NCBI GenBank assembly: GCA_031549685.1
Contig: JAVBPG010000022.1
Location: 1-64,000, forward strand
DNA: 64,000 bases
Direction: 5' to 3'
Origin: JAITMY01 sp031549685
Lineage (GTDB): Bacteria; Bacteroidota; Bacteroidia; Bacteroidales; UBA932
Position numbers and translations under genes: made by a program. The notes beneath the pieces are model-generated. The model did not search any database and was not told the DNA's origin. It worked only from the letters and a program-made list of their open reading frames with translations. Shown one piece after another: positions 27,074 through 36,687 of the stretch (position 1 is its first letter; the number at the start of each line of letters is the position of its first letter).

Positions 27074-27174
27074 AGTGTTTTTTGTTTAAATGTTAGAAAA
27101 TCTGTTTTTTACTTAAAGCAAAGGTAAGAAATTTGCGGCAATAACCTTTTCTAATCTTAAAAAGCCAATGCTGC

Positions 27175-27206
27175 ATTGCCAAATGATAAATCATTCCGTA
27201 AATTTG
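27175..27206 (+). promoter_or_regulatory. Putative promoter of relA
   Basis: ATTG at 27175-27178 (one mismatch to TTTG), 20 bases, then TAAATTTG at 27199-27206. The start codon is 28 bases downstream. Confidence 0.45.
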
Positions 27207-27234
27207 TACTTTCTACAATTTTTTCGCCTCCCCC

Positions 27235-29403
27235 ATGGCCGAGCAAACGATAGAACAAAAATACGCAGAGCTGTCCTCCGTTTTTTTGCCCGAGGAAATA
27301 GAAAAATCGCACCTGCGGCGGGCGTTTGACCTTGCCTGTTTGGCGCTGCATGGTCGCGAGCGCGAGAACGGCGACCCCTTTATTTTTCACGCCCTTGATG
27401 TTGCCAAAATTGTGGCTGTGGAGGTGGGTATTGGCGCACAGGCTGCCGCGGCAGCCCTGCTGCACGAGGCCGACAGGCTGGTGCCTATTCCCGAAAAAGA
27501 GCTGCTGCCTCTATTCGGTAAGGAGGTGGTATCCATCGTGGCCAGCCTGCGCAAAATTTCGCAGCTCGATGTCAAAACCACCGCCCTGCAGGCCGAGGCT
27601 TTTCGCCGGCTGCTGGTAACCTACTCCAACGATCCGCGCGTCATTATCATTAAGCTGGCCGACAGGCTGGAGGTAATGCGATCGCTCTCGTTTTTTCCAA
27701 AATCAAAGCACGCCAAAAAATCGGCCGAAACGCTGCTGCTCTATGCTCCGCTGGCGCATAAGCTGGGCCTGTACAAGCTCAAGAGCGAGCTCGAGGATTT
27801 GTCGCTACGCTACACCGAGCCTACGGTTTACCGCGACATCAACACCAAGCTGGCGCTGAGCGAGAAACTGCGCGCCCAGCTGGTGCAGGACTTTGTTGCA
27901 CCCATACAAGCCGAGCTCTCGCACAAGGGGTACGCCTTTGACCTCAAGTATCGCACCAAATCCGTGTACTCCATCTGGAGTAAAATGCAGAAGCAAAACG
28001 TGCCCTTTGAGGGCGTGTACGACGTGTTTGCCATTCGCATTATTCTCAACAACGCATTCGAAAATCGCAAGGATGAGGTGGCCGCCTGCTGGGATGTGTA
28101 CTCGGTGGTAACATCGAAGTACGAGCCCGACCTCAAGCGCCTGCGCGATTGGGTTACCAAGTCCAAGACGAACGGCTACGAAAGCCTGCACGCCACAGTA
28201 AAGGTGGTGGGCAAGCAGGATGTGGAGGTGCAAATTCGCACCGCCCGCATGGACGATGCCGCCGAGCACGGCGCTGCGGCGCACTGGCGGTACAAGGGCG
28301 TGCGCCACGCCGGAGGCGGGGTGGAGGAGTGGCTGGCCAACGTGCGCCACCAGCTCGAAACGGCGGGTAGCGCGGGCGACTACGATGCGCTGATGGCGCC
28401 CAACGAGGTGTTTGTATTTACGCCCAACGGCGATTTGCGCCAGCTAAGGGCGGGAGCCACCGTGCTGGATTTTGCCTTCGATATTCATACCGGGCTTGGC
28501 TGCCGCTGCACCGGAGCCATACGCAACGGCAAGCACGTACCCATTCGCGAGCCGCTGCAAACGGGCGATGTGGTGGAAATTATTACCGGAAAAAATCAAA
28601 CGCCCAACCTCGACTGGCTTACGTACGTTACCACCTCGAAGGCCAAAAACAAGATACGCCAGAAGCTGCGCGAGGATGAGGCCAAAATTGCCGAGCAGGG
28701 AAAGGAGGCGCTCGACCGCAAGCTCAAAAACTGGAAGCTCAACCTCAGCACCGACCCCATTGCCCTGCTGGTAAAGCACTTTAAAATAAAAACCGCTACC
28801 GAGCTGCACGTGAAGCTGGCGCTGGATGAGCTGGATTTTGCCCTGGTGCACGACGTGCTGCAAAAGTACGCGGCGGGCGAGGTGCAGCAGGCCCCGGAGC
28901 GCGAGCCCAAAAAGGAGGAGCCGGCCAAAAGTGCAAAAACATCCAAGTCGAGCGACTACATCGTCATCGATGAGCAGCTCAAGGGCGTGGACTACAAGCT
29001 GGCCAAGTGCTGTAGCCCCATATACGGCGACGATGTGTTTGGCTTTGTAACCGTGGGCAGCGGCATTACCATTCACCGCACCAGCTGCCCCAACGCCGGG
29101 CGCCTGCTCGAGCAGTACGCCTACCGCGTTATTCCCGCCAAGTGGCGCCAGCAGGCCGATGCCGATTCCTTCCAGGCCGTGATAAAAATTGTGGCCGGCG
29201 ACGAAATCTGCTTGCAGCAGCGCCTGTCCGATGCGGTAAGCGCGGCGCACGGCGTAATACGCGGCATGCAGCTCGCTCCCCACCGCGGCACGGTGGAGGG
29301 GCAAATGCAGGTGTACGTAAAAAATGCCAAGCAGCTCGAGATGCTGCTTTTCCGCCTGTCGCACCTGAAGGGCGTGCAAAAAGCGGTGCGGGTGGGGAGT
29401 TAG
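27235..29403 (+). CDS. relA: RelA/SpoT-type (p)ppGpp synthetase with degenerate hydrolase domain
   Basis: A 722-residue long RSH protein making the stringent-response alarmone. The order is HD-like domain (about 25-180), synthetase (about 225-345; YRTKSVYSIWSKM, NGYESLHATV, VEVQIRT, EHGAAAHWRYKG), TGS (about 385-445), a linker, a zinc-finger-like KLAKCCSPIYGDDVFG segment and a C-terminal ACT domain. The synthetase motifs are intact. The hydrolase signature is not: the usual HDxxED is HEADR at 77-81, and the usual DRLHNM is DRLEVM at 143-148. I infer a synthetase-only, RelA-type enzyme. It runs opposite to the VOC gene. Confidence 0.92.
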   Translation: MAEQTIEQKYAELSSVFLPEEIEKSHLRRAFDLACLALHGRERENGDPFIFHALDVAKIVAVEVGIGAQAAAAALLHEADRLVPIPEKELLPLFGKEVVSIVASLRKISQLDVKTTALQAEAFRRLLVTYSNDPRVIIIKLADRLEVMRSLSFFPKSKHAKKSAETLLLYAPLAHKLGLYKLKSELEDLSLRYTEPTVYRDINTKLALSEKLRAQLVQDFVAPIQAELSHKGYAFDLKYRTKSVYSIWSKMQKQNVPFEGVYDVFAIRIILNNAFENRKDEVAACWDVYSVVTSKYEPDLKRLRDWVTKSKTNGYESLHATVKVVGKQDVEVQIRTARMDDAAEHGAAAHWRYKGVRHAGGGVEEWLANVRHQLETAGSAGDYDALMAPNEVFVFTPNGDLRQLRAGATVLDFAFDIHTGLGCRCTGAIRNGKHVPIREPLQTGDVVEIITGKNQTPNLDWLTYVTTSKAKNKIRQKLREDEAKIAEQGKEALDRKLKNWKLNLSTDPIALLVKHFKIKTATELHVKLALDELDFALVHDVLQKYAAGEVQQAPEREPKKEEPAKSAKTSKSSDYIVIDEQLKGVDYKLAKCCSPIYGDDVFGFVTVGSGITIHRTSCPNAGRLLEQYAYRVIPAKWRQQADADSFQAVIKIVAGDEICLQQRLSDAVSAAHGVIRGMQLAPHRGTVEGQMQVYVKNAKQLEMLLFRLSHLKGVQKAVRVGS

Positions 29404-29492
29404 CAGCAGCAGCTGAGCGCCGCAATTTTCTAATACGGGTTTAGTGTAACGCAAATCAAATCAACTTTCAATAACCATAAAAAACTTATGCC

Positions 29493-30902
29493 ATGTTTTA
29501 CGCGATGATTGTAGTATTTGTGTTAGGCTACCTGGCCATTGCCCTGGAGCACCCTCTAAAGGTAAACAAGTCGGCCACTGCGCTGCTGCTGGGTGCGCTA
29601 ATGTGGGTGCTGGTGGCCACCGGCGCGCCGGAGGCCATGCTCTCGTTTGGCGAGTTTACCGCCTACCTGTCCGGCCACCCCGAGGCCAAGTACATGGAGT
29701 GGCTAACGCACGGGCCGCTGCTGGAGCACCTGGGCGAGATAGCCGAAATATTATTCTTCCTCGTTGGCGCCATGACCATTGTGGAGCTGATTGACTCGCA
29801 TGGCGGATTCGGCATTATCACAAGCCGCATTAAAACCACCAAGAAGGTTACCCTGCTGTGGATTGTGGGTGTTATTACCTTTTTCATGTCGGCGGTGCTC
29901 GACAACCTCACCACCTCCATTGTAATGGTAGCCCTTCTTCGTAAGCTGGTGCTCGATAAGAAAGACCGCTGGTTTTACGCCGGCATCGTGGTGGTGGCGG
30001 CCAACGCTGGCGGCGCCTGGTCGCCCATTGGCGACGTTACCACCATCATGCTGTGGATTGCCAATAAGGTCAGCGCCTCCTCCATTATCGGCGCCACCTT
30101 CCTTGCCAGCCTTGCCTCCATGCTCGTGCCGCTGCTGCTGCTTTCGTTTACCTTGAAGGGCAACGTGGTGCGCCCCCAAAAGGATGAGGGCCGCGCCCGG
30201 CTGCAGCTCAAAATCTGGGAGCGCAACCTGATATTCTTTCTGGGCGTAGGCACGCTTCTGGCGGTTCCGGTATTTAAAACGGTAACGCACCTGCCGCCCT
30301 ACTTGGGCATGCTGGGCGGTTTGGGTATTCTGTGGATTGTGGCGGAGATAATGCACCGCAAGCGCCCCGAGCTGGAGCAAGGTCAGCTGGCGGTTACCTC
30401 CGTGCTACAAAAAATAGATATTCCGAGCATCTTGTTCTTTTTCGGGATACTGATGGCCGTGGCCGCGCTACAGGTGTGCGGACAGCTGGTGGCGCTGTCG
30501 GCCAAGCTCGATACCGTTCCGCTGCAGGAGCCCAGCAAGTACTACCTCATCACAACCATTATCGGGGTGCTCTCGTCGGTGGTGGATAACGTGCCGCTGG
30601 TGGCCGGCGCCATAGGCATGTACAGCTTCCCCACAGACCACTATTTTTGGGAATTCCTGGCCTATGCGGCCGGAACGGGCGGTAGCATCCTTATCATAGG
30701 TTCGGCCGCCGGAGTTGCGGTAATGGGAATGGAAAAAATTGACTTTATATGGTACCTCAAAAAAATTACGCTGCTGGCCTTGGTGGGCTACATTGTTGGC
30801 TGCGGGGTATTTATTGCGCAAAAAAGCATTACAAGTCCGCACAATCCAGTAAAGGTGGAGCAGCGCATCAACCCGCCCGCCGGTTCGCTTGCGGTGTCTT
30901 AA
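29493..30902 (+). CDS. nhaD: Na+/H+ antiporter NhaD
   Basis: A 469-residue inner membrane antiporter of the NhaD/ArsB-like superfamily, with about twelve helices. Typical segments are IVVFVLGYLAIALEHPLKVNK at the start, FLVGAMTIVELIDSHGGF, SAVLDNLTTSIVMVALLRKL and WSPIGDVTTIMLW. It would exchange Na+ for H+. That fits a cell running a sodium-pumping decarboxylase and needing to balance the two ion gradients (inference). It follows relA by 89 bases on the same strand. Confidence 0.94.
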   Translation: MFYAMIVVFVLGYLAIALEHPLKVNKSATALLLGALMWVLVATGAPEAMLSFGEFTAYLSGHPEAKYMEWLTHGPLLEHLGEIAEILFFLVGAMTIVELIDSHGGFGIITSRIKTTKKVTLLWIVGVITFFMSAVLDNLTTSIVMVALLRKLVLDKKDRWFYAGIVVVAANAGGAWSPIGDVTTIMLWIANKVSASSIIGATFLASLASMLVPLLLLSFTLKGNVVRPQKDEGRARLQLKIWERNLIFFLGVGTLLAVPVFKTVTHLPPYLGMLGGLGILWIVAEIMHRKRPELEQGQLAVTSVLQKIDIPSILFFFGILMAVAALQVCGQLVALSAKLDTVPLQEPSKYYLITTIIGVLSSVVDNVPLVAGAIGMYSFPTDHYFWEFLAYAAGTGGSILIIGSAAGVAVMGMEKIDFIWYLKKITLLALVGYIVGCGVFIAQKSITSPHNPVKVEQRINPPAGSLAVS

Positions 30903-31031
30903 CGTAAGCCGGCTTTACCGAAAAGTGCACGGATTACGATAGCGGGAAGTTTGAAATGCCGTGGAGTCGGGAGCGCTAACTTTTCTTTCAGGCACTTCCG
31001 TTTTTCTCGTAAAACATTCGCTCAAAATTGC

Positions 31032-31039
31032 TACCTTTG
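31032..31039 (+). promoter_or_regulatory. Putative -7 box of guaB
   Basis: TACCTTTG matches TAnnTTTG exactly and is 71 bases before the guaB ATG. No clear TTTG is found at the -33 distance. Confidence 0.45.
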
Positions 31040-31110
31040 CCTAAATATACTCGTTTGAGAGCAAAGTTTTGAGCTCTTGAACTTTTAAAACTTTAAAACA
31101 TCCGTTTCTT

Positions 31111-32592
31111 ATGTCCTTTGCTACAGAAAGAGCTGCCGTTGAGGGCCTCACATTCGATGATGTGCTGCTTGCGCCCGCCTACTCCGAGGTGTTGCCGCGC
31201 GAGGTAAGCGTGTCCACCAGGTTTACCCGCCGCATTACGCTTAACGCTCCGGTGGTGTCGGCTGCCATGGATACCGTTACCGAGAGCCAGCTGGCCATTG
31301 CCATTGCCCGCGAGGGTGGCATCGGCGTTATTCACAAAAATATGACCATTGAGCAGCAGGCGGCACAGGTAAAGGCCGTAAAGCGCGCCGAGAACGGCAT
31401 GATATACGACCCGCTTACCATTGGCCCCGACCAAACGGTGGGCGATGCGCTGCGCATGATGAAGGAGAACCGCATTGGCGGCATTCCGGTGGTGGACGCG
31501 GCTAAAAAGCTGGTGGGCATTGTTACCAACCGCGACCTGCGCTTTGAGGATAACTACAAGCGCACCATTAGCGAGCTAATGACCCCGCGCGAAAAGCTCA
31601 TTTTTATTACCGATAAGGATTTTAAAAGCCTGGAGGTAGCTGCTGATATTTTGCGCAAGCACAAGATTGAAAAGTTGCCCGTGGTGCGCTCCGACAGCAA
31701 TACGCTCATGGGCTTGTTTACGTTCAAGGATTTGACCAAAGCCAAGGATAATCCAAACGCCTGCAAAGATGGCATGGGACGCCTACGGGTTGCGGCAGGT
31801 GTGGGCATTACCGTTGATGCCATGCAGCGCGTGGCGGCGCTGGTCGAGGCCGGAGTCGATGCAGTGGTAATCGATACGGCGCACGGGCATACGCGTGGCG
31901 CGGTAGAGCTGCTGAAGAAGGTTAAAGCAACGTACAAAGATGTTGATGTGGTGGTGGGCAACTGCGCTACCGCCGAGGCTGCCAAAATGCTGGCCGAGGC
32001 CGGCGCCGACGCCGTAAAGGTGGGCATTGGCCCGGGCTCCATTTGCACCACGCGCATTATTGCCGGCATAGGCGTGCCGCAGCTGTCGGCCATTTACGAT
32101 GTGGCGCAAGCGCTCAAGGGCATGGGCGTTCCCCTTATTGCCGATGGCGGCATTCGCTACTCGGGCGATATTGTAAAGGCGCTGGCCGCCGGTGCCGACA
32201 GCATCATGGCGGGCTCCATGTTTGCCGGGGTGGAGGAGTCGCCCGGCGAAACCATTATTTACAACGGACGCAAGTTTAAATCATACCGTGGCATGGGCTC
32301 GCTGGAAGCCATGCAGCACGGGTCGAAGGACAGGTATTTTCAGGCCGAAGAAAGCGAGCTGAGCAAACTGGTGCCTGAGGGTATTGCCGGCAGGGTGCCG
32401 TTCAAGGGTACGCTGGCCGAGGTAATTTACCAGATGCTGGGCGGCCTGCGCGCCGGCATGTTCTACTGCGGCGCCAAGGATTTGCAGGCGCTCAAAAGCG
32501 CTAAATTTGTGCGCATTACCAACTCGGGCATGACCGAGAGCCACCCGCACGATATTATGGTAACCAGCGAGGCGCCCAACTACAGCCGGTAG
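31111..32592 (+). CDS. guaB: Inosine-5'-monophosphate dehydrogenase
   Basis: Oxidises IMP to XMP with NAD+, the committed step to GMP. The 493-residue protein has the TIM-barrel start (LTFDDVLLAPAYSEVLPREV), two CBS domains inserted at about 95-215, and the catalytic cysteine loop GPGSICTTRI. The flap and C-terminus (YRGMGSLEAM, GLRAGMFYCGAKDLQ) follow. Length is normal. An A/T-rich stutter (TTTTAAAACTTTAAAAC) precedes the start codon. Two SurA-like chaperone genes follow, an order I recall from other Bacteroidales. Confidence 0.97.
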   Translation: MSFATERAAVEGLTFDDVLLAPAYSEVLPREVSVSTRFTRRITLNAPVVSAAMDTVTESQLAIAIAREGGIGVIHKNMTIEQQAAQVKAVKRAENGMIYDPLTIGPDQTVGDALRMMKENRIGGIPVVDAAKKLVGIVTNRDLRFEDNYKRTISELMTPREKLIFITDKDFKSLEVAADILRKHKIEKLPVVRSDSNTLMGLFTFKDLTKAKDNPNACKDGMGRLRVAAGVGITVDAMQRVAALVEAGVDAVVIDTAHGHTRGAVELLKKVKATYKDVDVVVGNCATAEAAKMLAEAGADAVKVGIGPGSICTTRIIAGIGVPQLSAIYDVAQALKGMGVPLIADGGIRYSGDIVKALAAGADSIMAGSMFAGVEESPGETIIYNGRKFKSYRGMGSLEAMQHGSKDRYFQAEESELSKLVPEGIAGRVPFKGTLAEVIYQMLGGLRAGMFYCGAKDLQALKSAKFVRITNSGMTESHPHDIMVTSEAPNYSR

Positions 32593-32600
32593 AGATGAGC

Positions 32601-32679
32601 TGTCACCCCGTGCCTGACACGGGATCTCCTAATTAAAAAGTTCTATGCTTGGAGATTGCGGGTCAAACCCGCAATGACA
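32601..32679. repeat. Intergenic hairpin repeat (CCCGTGCCTGACACGGG / GCGGGTCAAACCCGC)
   Basis: Two self-pairing halves facing each other, TGTCACCCCGTGCCTGACAC with GGGATCTCC and GGAGATTGCGGGTCAAACCC with GCAATGACA. It is the same family as 22083-22168 and fills the gap after guaB. Confidence 0.8.
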
Positions 32680-32693
32680 ATTGAATTAAAGGA

Positions 32694-33551
32694 ATGAACA
32701 ATTGTTTTAAAATATTTTTTTGCGGCATGATGGCGCTCTTGCTTACTTCCTGCGACTACATGCCGTGGAACCGCAGCGAGCCGTTGGCCAAGGTGGGTAG
32801 CAAAATGCTGTACCCAGAGGATATACAGGACGCCTTTCCGCAAAATATTTCGCCCGCCGACAGCATTACCATGCTGCGCAGCATAGTGGATACCTGGGTA
32901 AAGAAGGAGTTGATTCTGAAGCTGGCCGAGGAAAATCTGGACAGCAAGCAGAAGGATGTGGCCGCGCTGCTGGAGGAGTACCGCAGCTCGCTGCTGGTGT
33001 ACCGCTACGAGCAGGCCTACATTGAGCAGCGCCTCGATACGGTGCTTACTGCTGCCGAGGTGGAGCAATTTTACAACGCCAACAAGCAGCTCTTTACGCT
33101 GAGCAGCCCCCTGGTGCGCGTACTCTTTATTAAGCTCAAAAAGAATTCGCCGTACCTGGAGCGCATAAGGGGCCTGTACCGCTCGTCGAAGCCCGAGGAC
33201 ATTACCACGCTCGAGGGCCTATGCCTGCAAGCCGCGCTGCGCTTTGACTACTTCGGCGACCGCTGGATTGACATGGAGGAGCTGGCGCGCGAGCTGCCGC
33301 CCAACAAAAGCTACGCGGAGGCCGTGGCGCAAAACAGGTGCGTGGAGGTAAGCGATAACACCTACACCTACCTTGTATCCATTCGCGAGTACAGGGGCCG
33401 CGATGCCGTGGCGCCCTTGGAGTACGAGCAGAACAATATTAAGGTGATGATACTGAGCCGCCGCAAGCAGCGGATGATAGAGGATTTGGAAAAGCGCCTG
33501 CTGCGCGATGCCAAGCATGAGGAATCGGTTAAAATATTTTTAGATGAGTAG
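32694..33551 (+). CDS. SurA-like periplasmic chaperone lipoprotein
   Basis: A 285-residue lipoprotein. The signal MNNCFKIFFCGMMALLLTSC gives a lipid-anchored Cys at about 20. The body resembles the N-terminal chaperone part of SurA (KVGSKMLYPEDIQDAF..., VKKELILKLAEENLD) without a clear rotamase domain. It probably helps fold outer membrane proteins. Its last 8 bases overlap the next gene, the true SurA homologue, which supports coupled translation and a joint role. Confidence 0.75.
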   Translation: MNNCFKIFFCGMMALLLTSCDYMPWNRSEPLAKVGSKMLYPEDIQDAFPQNISPADSITMLRSIVDTWVKKELILKLAEENLDSKQKDVAALLEEYRSSLLVYRYEQAYIEQRLDTVLTAAEVEQFYNANKQLFTLSSPLVRVLFIKLKKNSPYLERIRGLYRSSKPEDITTLEGLCLQAALRFDYFGDRWIDMEELARELPPNKSYAEAVAQNRCVEVSDNTYTYLVSIREYRGRDAVAPLEYEQNNIKVMILSRRKQRMIEDLEKRLLRDAKHEESVKIFLDE

Positions 33552-34899
33552 AAGCAAAAAAATGATACGCAAGGCAGCCCTGCTGGCGCTATGCCTGACC
33601 TTTAACGTGGCCATGAGCCAGCAAAACGTGCTGGACAAGGTGGTGGCCGTGGTGGGCAACGAGGCCATACTGGAGTCGGACCTGGAGCAGGAGCTCATGC
33701 AGCTGCAGGCGCAGGGGCGCATGGTGGACGATGCCGTGCGCTGCGAGCTCTTTGAGGATATGCTCATTCGCAAGCTGCTGCTGGCGCAGGCCCGCATTGA
33801 CAGCTTAAAGGAGGATGACATGGTCATAGACCAGGAGGTGGAGCATCGCATACGCTACTTTACCATGCAGCTGGGCAGCGCGCAAAAGGTGGAGGAGTAC
33901 TGGCACAAGCCCATGTTCGAAATTAAGGAAAACCTGCGCCAGTTTATGCGGGAGCAAAACCTCACGCAGCTGATGCGCCGGGAGCTGGTGAAGAACGTCA
34001 TCATTACCCCGCGCGATGTGGAGCAGTACTACAAAAGCCTGTCGGCCGACAGCCTGCAGATGATTCCCGACCAGTACGTTATACAGCAAATAGCGAAGTA
34101 TCCGCCCTCGGGCAGCGAGGCGCGCTACCTGGTGCGCGAAAAAATGCTGGAGCTGCGCGAGCGCGTGCTCAAGGGCGAAAAATTTTCGACGCTGGCCGTA
34201 ATGTACTCCGAGGACGGGTCGGCGCGGCGCGGCGGTGAGCTGGGGCTGAGCCCGCGCGAGCAGTTTGTAAAACCCTTTGCCGATGCGGCCTGGCAGCTCA
34301 AGGTGGGGCAGGTGTCGCAGATTGTCGAAACCGAGTTCGGCTACCACCTCATTCAGTGCTTCGACATACAGGGCGACATGCGCAACCTGCGCCACATCCT
34401 TATCCGCCCCAAGTTCTCGAGCGAAACGCAGCTGCAGGTTACGCGCGTGCTCGACAGCATTGCCGACTACATCCGCGCGGACAGCATGACCTTTGAGCAG
34501 GCCGTGCGCTACTCCGAGGACAAGAACACGCGCCTGAGCGGCGGCTACGTGGTAAACCAGCAGTCAGCAACGCCCACCACCCGCTTTGACAAAGACCAGC
34601 TGCTGCCGGCGGACTACATTGTGCTGCGCGACATGAAGGTGGGCGAGGTGTCGTCGGCATTTGCATCGAAAGACCAATCGGGGAACGAGATTTTTAAAAT
34701 TATAAAGTTCACGGAATTCATTCCTTCGCACCGCGCCAACCTAGCGCAGGATTACACGGTCATTCAGGACGAGTCTAAATATACCAAGCAGCAGCAGGTG
34801 GTTGAGGAGTGGATACAAAAGCGCATAAAAACGGCCTACATTGTTATTTCGCCCGAAATGCAAGGCTGTAAGCTGCAGCGCGAGTGGATAAAAAAGTAG
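33544..34899 (+). CDS. surA: Periplasmic peptidyl-prolyl isomerase/chaperone SurA
   Basis: A 451-residue exported chaperone for outer membrane proteins. A signal peptide (about 1-26, ending NVAMSQ) is followed by the SurA N-domain (VVAVVGNEAILESDLEQELMQL). Next comes a parvulin domain at about 180-285 (ARRGGELGLSPREQFVKPFADAAW, VETEFGYHLIQCFD) and a second, more divergent one at about 290-390 (NLRHILIRPK). It overlaps the preceding lipoprotein gene and precedes an OstA-like gene, so the three form an envelope-assembly operon. Confidence 0.9.
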   Translation: MSRSKKMIRKAALLALCLTFNVAMSQQNVLDKVVAVVGNEAILESDLEQELMQLQAQGRMVDDAVRCELFEDMLIRKLLLAQARIDSLKEDDMVIDQEVEHRIRYFTMQLGSAQKVEEYWHKPMFEIKENLRQFMREQNLTQLMRRELVKNVIITPRDVEQYYKSLSADSLQMIPDQYVIQQIAKYPPSGSEARYLVREKMLELRERVLKGEKFSTLAVMYSEDGSARRGGELGLSPREQFVKPFADAAWQLKVGQVSQIVETEFGYHLIQCFDIQGDMRNLRHILIRPKFSSETQLQVTRVLDSIADYIRADSMTFEQAVRYSEDKNTRLSGGYVVNQQSATPTTRFDKDQLLPADYIVLRDMKVGEVSSAFASKDQSGNEIFKIIKFTEFIPSHRANLAQDYTVIQDESKYTKQQQVVEEWIQKRIKTAYIVISPEMQGCKLQREWIKK

Positions 34900-34926
34900 C
34901 TTTAGATTTCAAACCTCAGAGTTCAG

Positions 34927-36642
34927 ATGCGCGACATGCGACATGCAATATGGTATAGAATTTTGACTTGTTACCTGTTACCTCCTACGCGTTACTCGTT
35001 ACTTTTCCTCCTCTTCTTTTGCCTTAACGCTGCTGCTTTTGCCGAGCGGCGGCCGGTACAAATTGAGCATGCCGATGTGGCGCGCGGCCTCAAACGCCCC
35101 GAGGGCACCATCAACAGGCTGATAGGCAACGTGCGGCTGCTGCACAACGGCGCCACCATGACCTGCGACAGCGCCTACATTTACCCCGACAACCGCTTCG
35201 AGGCCTTTAGCCGTGTGGTGGTGAACAAGGACACCGTGTGGCTTTACGGCGACTACATGGACTACCAAAGCGCTACCGACGTGGGTAAGGTGCGCGGAAG
35301 AATGGTTACCCTCATTGACGGAGAAACGCGCCTGCGTACACAGTTTCTTGACTTCAACACGGCCACCAGCGTGGCGTTTTTTACCAAAGGCGGAACCATT
35401 GACAACGGCGAAAACCTGATGGAGAGCGATCAGGGCTACTACTACTCCAACCAAAAGCTGGCCGTTTTCAACACCAAGGTGGAGATGCAAAACGCCGAGT
35501 ACAAAATCAAATCCGACTCGCTGCACTACTACACCGAGGCCGATATTACCAAGTTCTTCAAGCAGTCGTACGTTTTTCACAAGGATGTGTTTTTAGCCTT
35601 TCGTTACGGCTCGTACTACAAGCAGAGCGACCACTTTTTTGTGGCCGACAAGGTGTACATGCTGAGCGAAAAGCAGGAGTCGTGGAGCGACAGCGCGCAC
35701 TACTACCGCTCGCAGAAGGTGGGCGAGATGTACGACAACGTGCAGCTGTACGACTCGGCGCAGCACGCCATGACGCTGGGCGACTACGCCAAGCTGTACG
35801 AGAACGAGGATTTGGCCTTTGTTACCAAGCAGCCCGTGGGCGTTTTCTTTTCGGAAAACGTGAAGGACGACACCATGTTTATCAAGGCCGACACGCTGCT
35901 GGTGCGCCGCGTGGTCAACACCGACACGCTCACCGTGGCGCAGGACAGCATGCGCAAGTACATGCACGCCTTTCACCACGTGAAGTTTTTCCACCCCGAA
36001 ATTCAGGGAGCCTGCGACTCCATGTCGTACAGCGCCATCGATTCGCTGGTGGAAATGTTTTACGACCCCGTGCTGTGGAACAAGGAAAACCAGCTTACGG
36101 CGGACAAGATAAATATTCTTCAAAAAAACAACCAGCTGCACTCGCTCGAGCTCGACGGGGCCGGCTTTATAGCCTCGGTGGACGACAGCACCAAGGCATT
36201 TTACAACCAGGTAAAGGGCAAGCTGATTATAGCCCACTTTGAGCAAAACGAGCTGTACCAGGTGGATGTGTTTGGCGGCGGGCAATCGGTGTACTACCTG
36301 CGCGATAAGCTGAAGCTGTCGGGTGTCAACAACTCGTCGAGCAACGACATGGTTATCTACGTCAAGAACCGTAAAATTCAACGGATAAACTACCTCTCCA
36401 ACCCCGTTTCGGATATCCTGCCGCCCAAGGATATTGATGTGAAGGAGCTCACGCTGAAGGGGTTTTCGTGGCGGGACCAGCAGCGTCCGCGCTCGCGCAC
36501 GGACATTACGCGGCGCAGCATCCGCCCCTCGCAGCGCCAGGAGAGCGGACAGATTCCGCCGCCCGACTTTGCCATAACCCGGCGGATTAACGAGGTAAAA
36601 AGCGGCTTCTTTCCCCCCGAAAGTTTGAGGAGGAGACCGTAA
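34927..36642 (+). CDS. OstA/LptA-like envelope protein
   Basis: A 571-residue exported protein with beta-jellyroll OstA-like repeats: GNVRLLHNGATMTCDSAYIYPDNRF, VWLYGDYMDY, YNNVQLYDSAQHAMTLGDY-like stretches and DTLLVRRV. Such proteins bridge or receive lipopolysaccharide in transport to the outer membrane; the exact role in Bacteroidota is less clear. The start region is odd. The codons for MRDMRHAIWYRILTCYLLPP are built from stuttering words (GCGACATGCGACATGC, GTTACCTGTTACC) also seen in gaps elsewhere. The mature part begins after AAAFAE. The C-terminus is Arg/Pro-rich. Confidence 0.82.
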   Translation: MRDMRHAIWYRILTCYLLPPTRYSLLFLLFFCLNAAAFAERRPVQIEHADVARGLKRPEGTINRLIGNVRLLHNGATMTCDSAYIYPDNRFEAFSRVVVNKDTVWLYGDYMDYQSATDVGKVRGRMVTLIDGETRLRTQFLDFNTATSVAFFTKGGTIDNGENLMESDQGYYYSNQKLAVFNTKVEMQNAEYKIKSDSLHYYTEADITKFFKQSYVFHKDVFLAFRYGSYYKQSDHFFVADKVYMLSEKQESWSDSAHYYRSQKVGEMYDNVQLYDSAQHAMTLGDYAKLYENEDLAFVTKQPVGVFFSENVKDDTMFIKADTLLVRRVVNTDTLTVAQDSMRKYMHAFHHVKFFHPEIQGACDSMSYSAIDSLVEMFYDPVLWNKENQLTADKINILQKNNQLHSLELDGAGFIASVDDSTKAFYNQVKGKLIIAHFEQNELYQVDVFGGGQSVYYLRDKLKLSGVNNSSSNDMVIYVKNRKIQRINYLSNPVSDILPPKDIDVKELTLKGFSWRDQQRPRSRTDITRRSIRPSQRQESGQIPPPDFAITRRINEVKSGFFPPESLRRRP

Positions 36643-36687
36643 GCGCTGCTGCACGTTGTTGAATTTTGAATTTTTGAACGTTGAACT

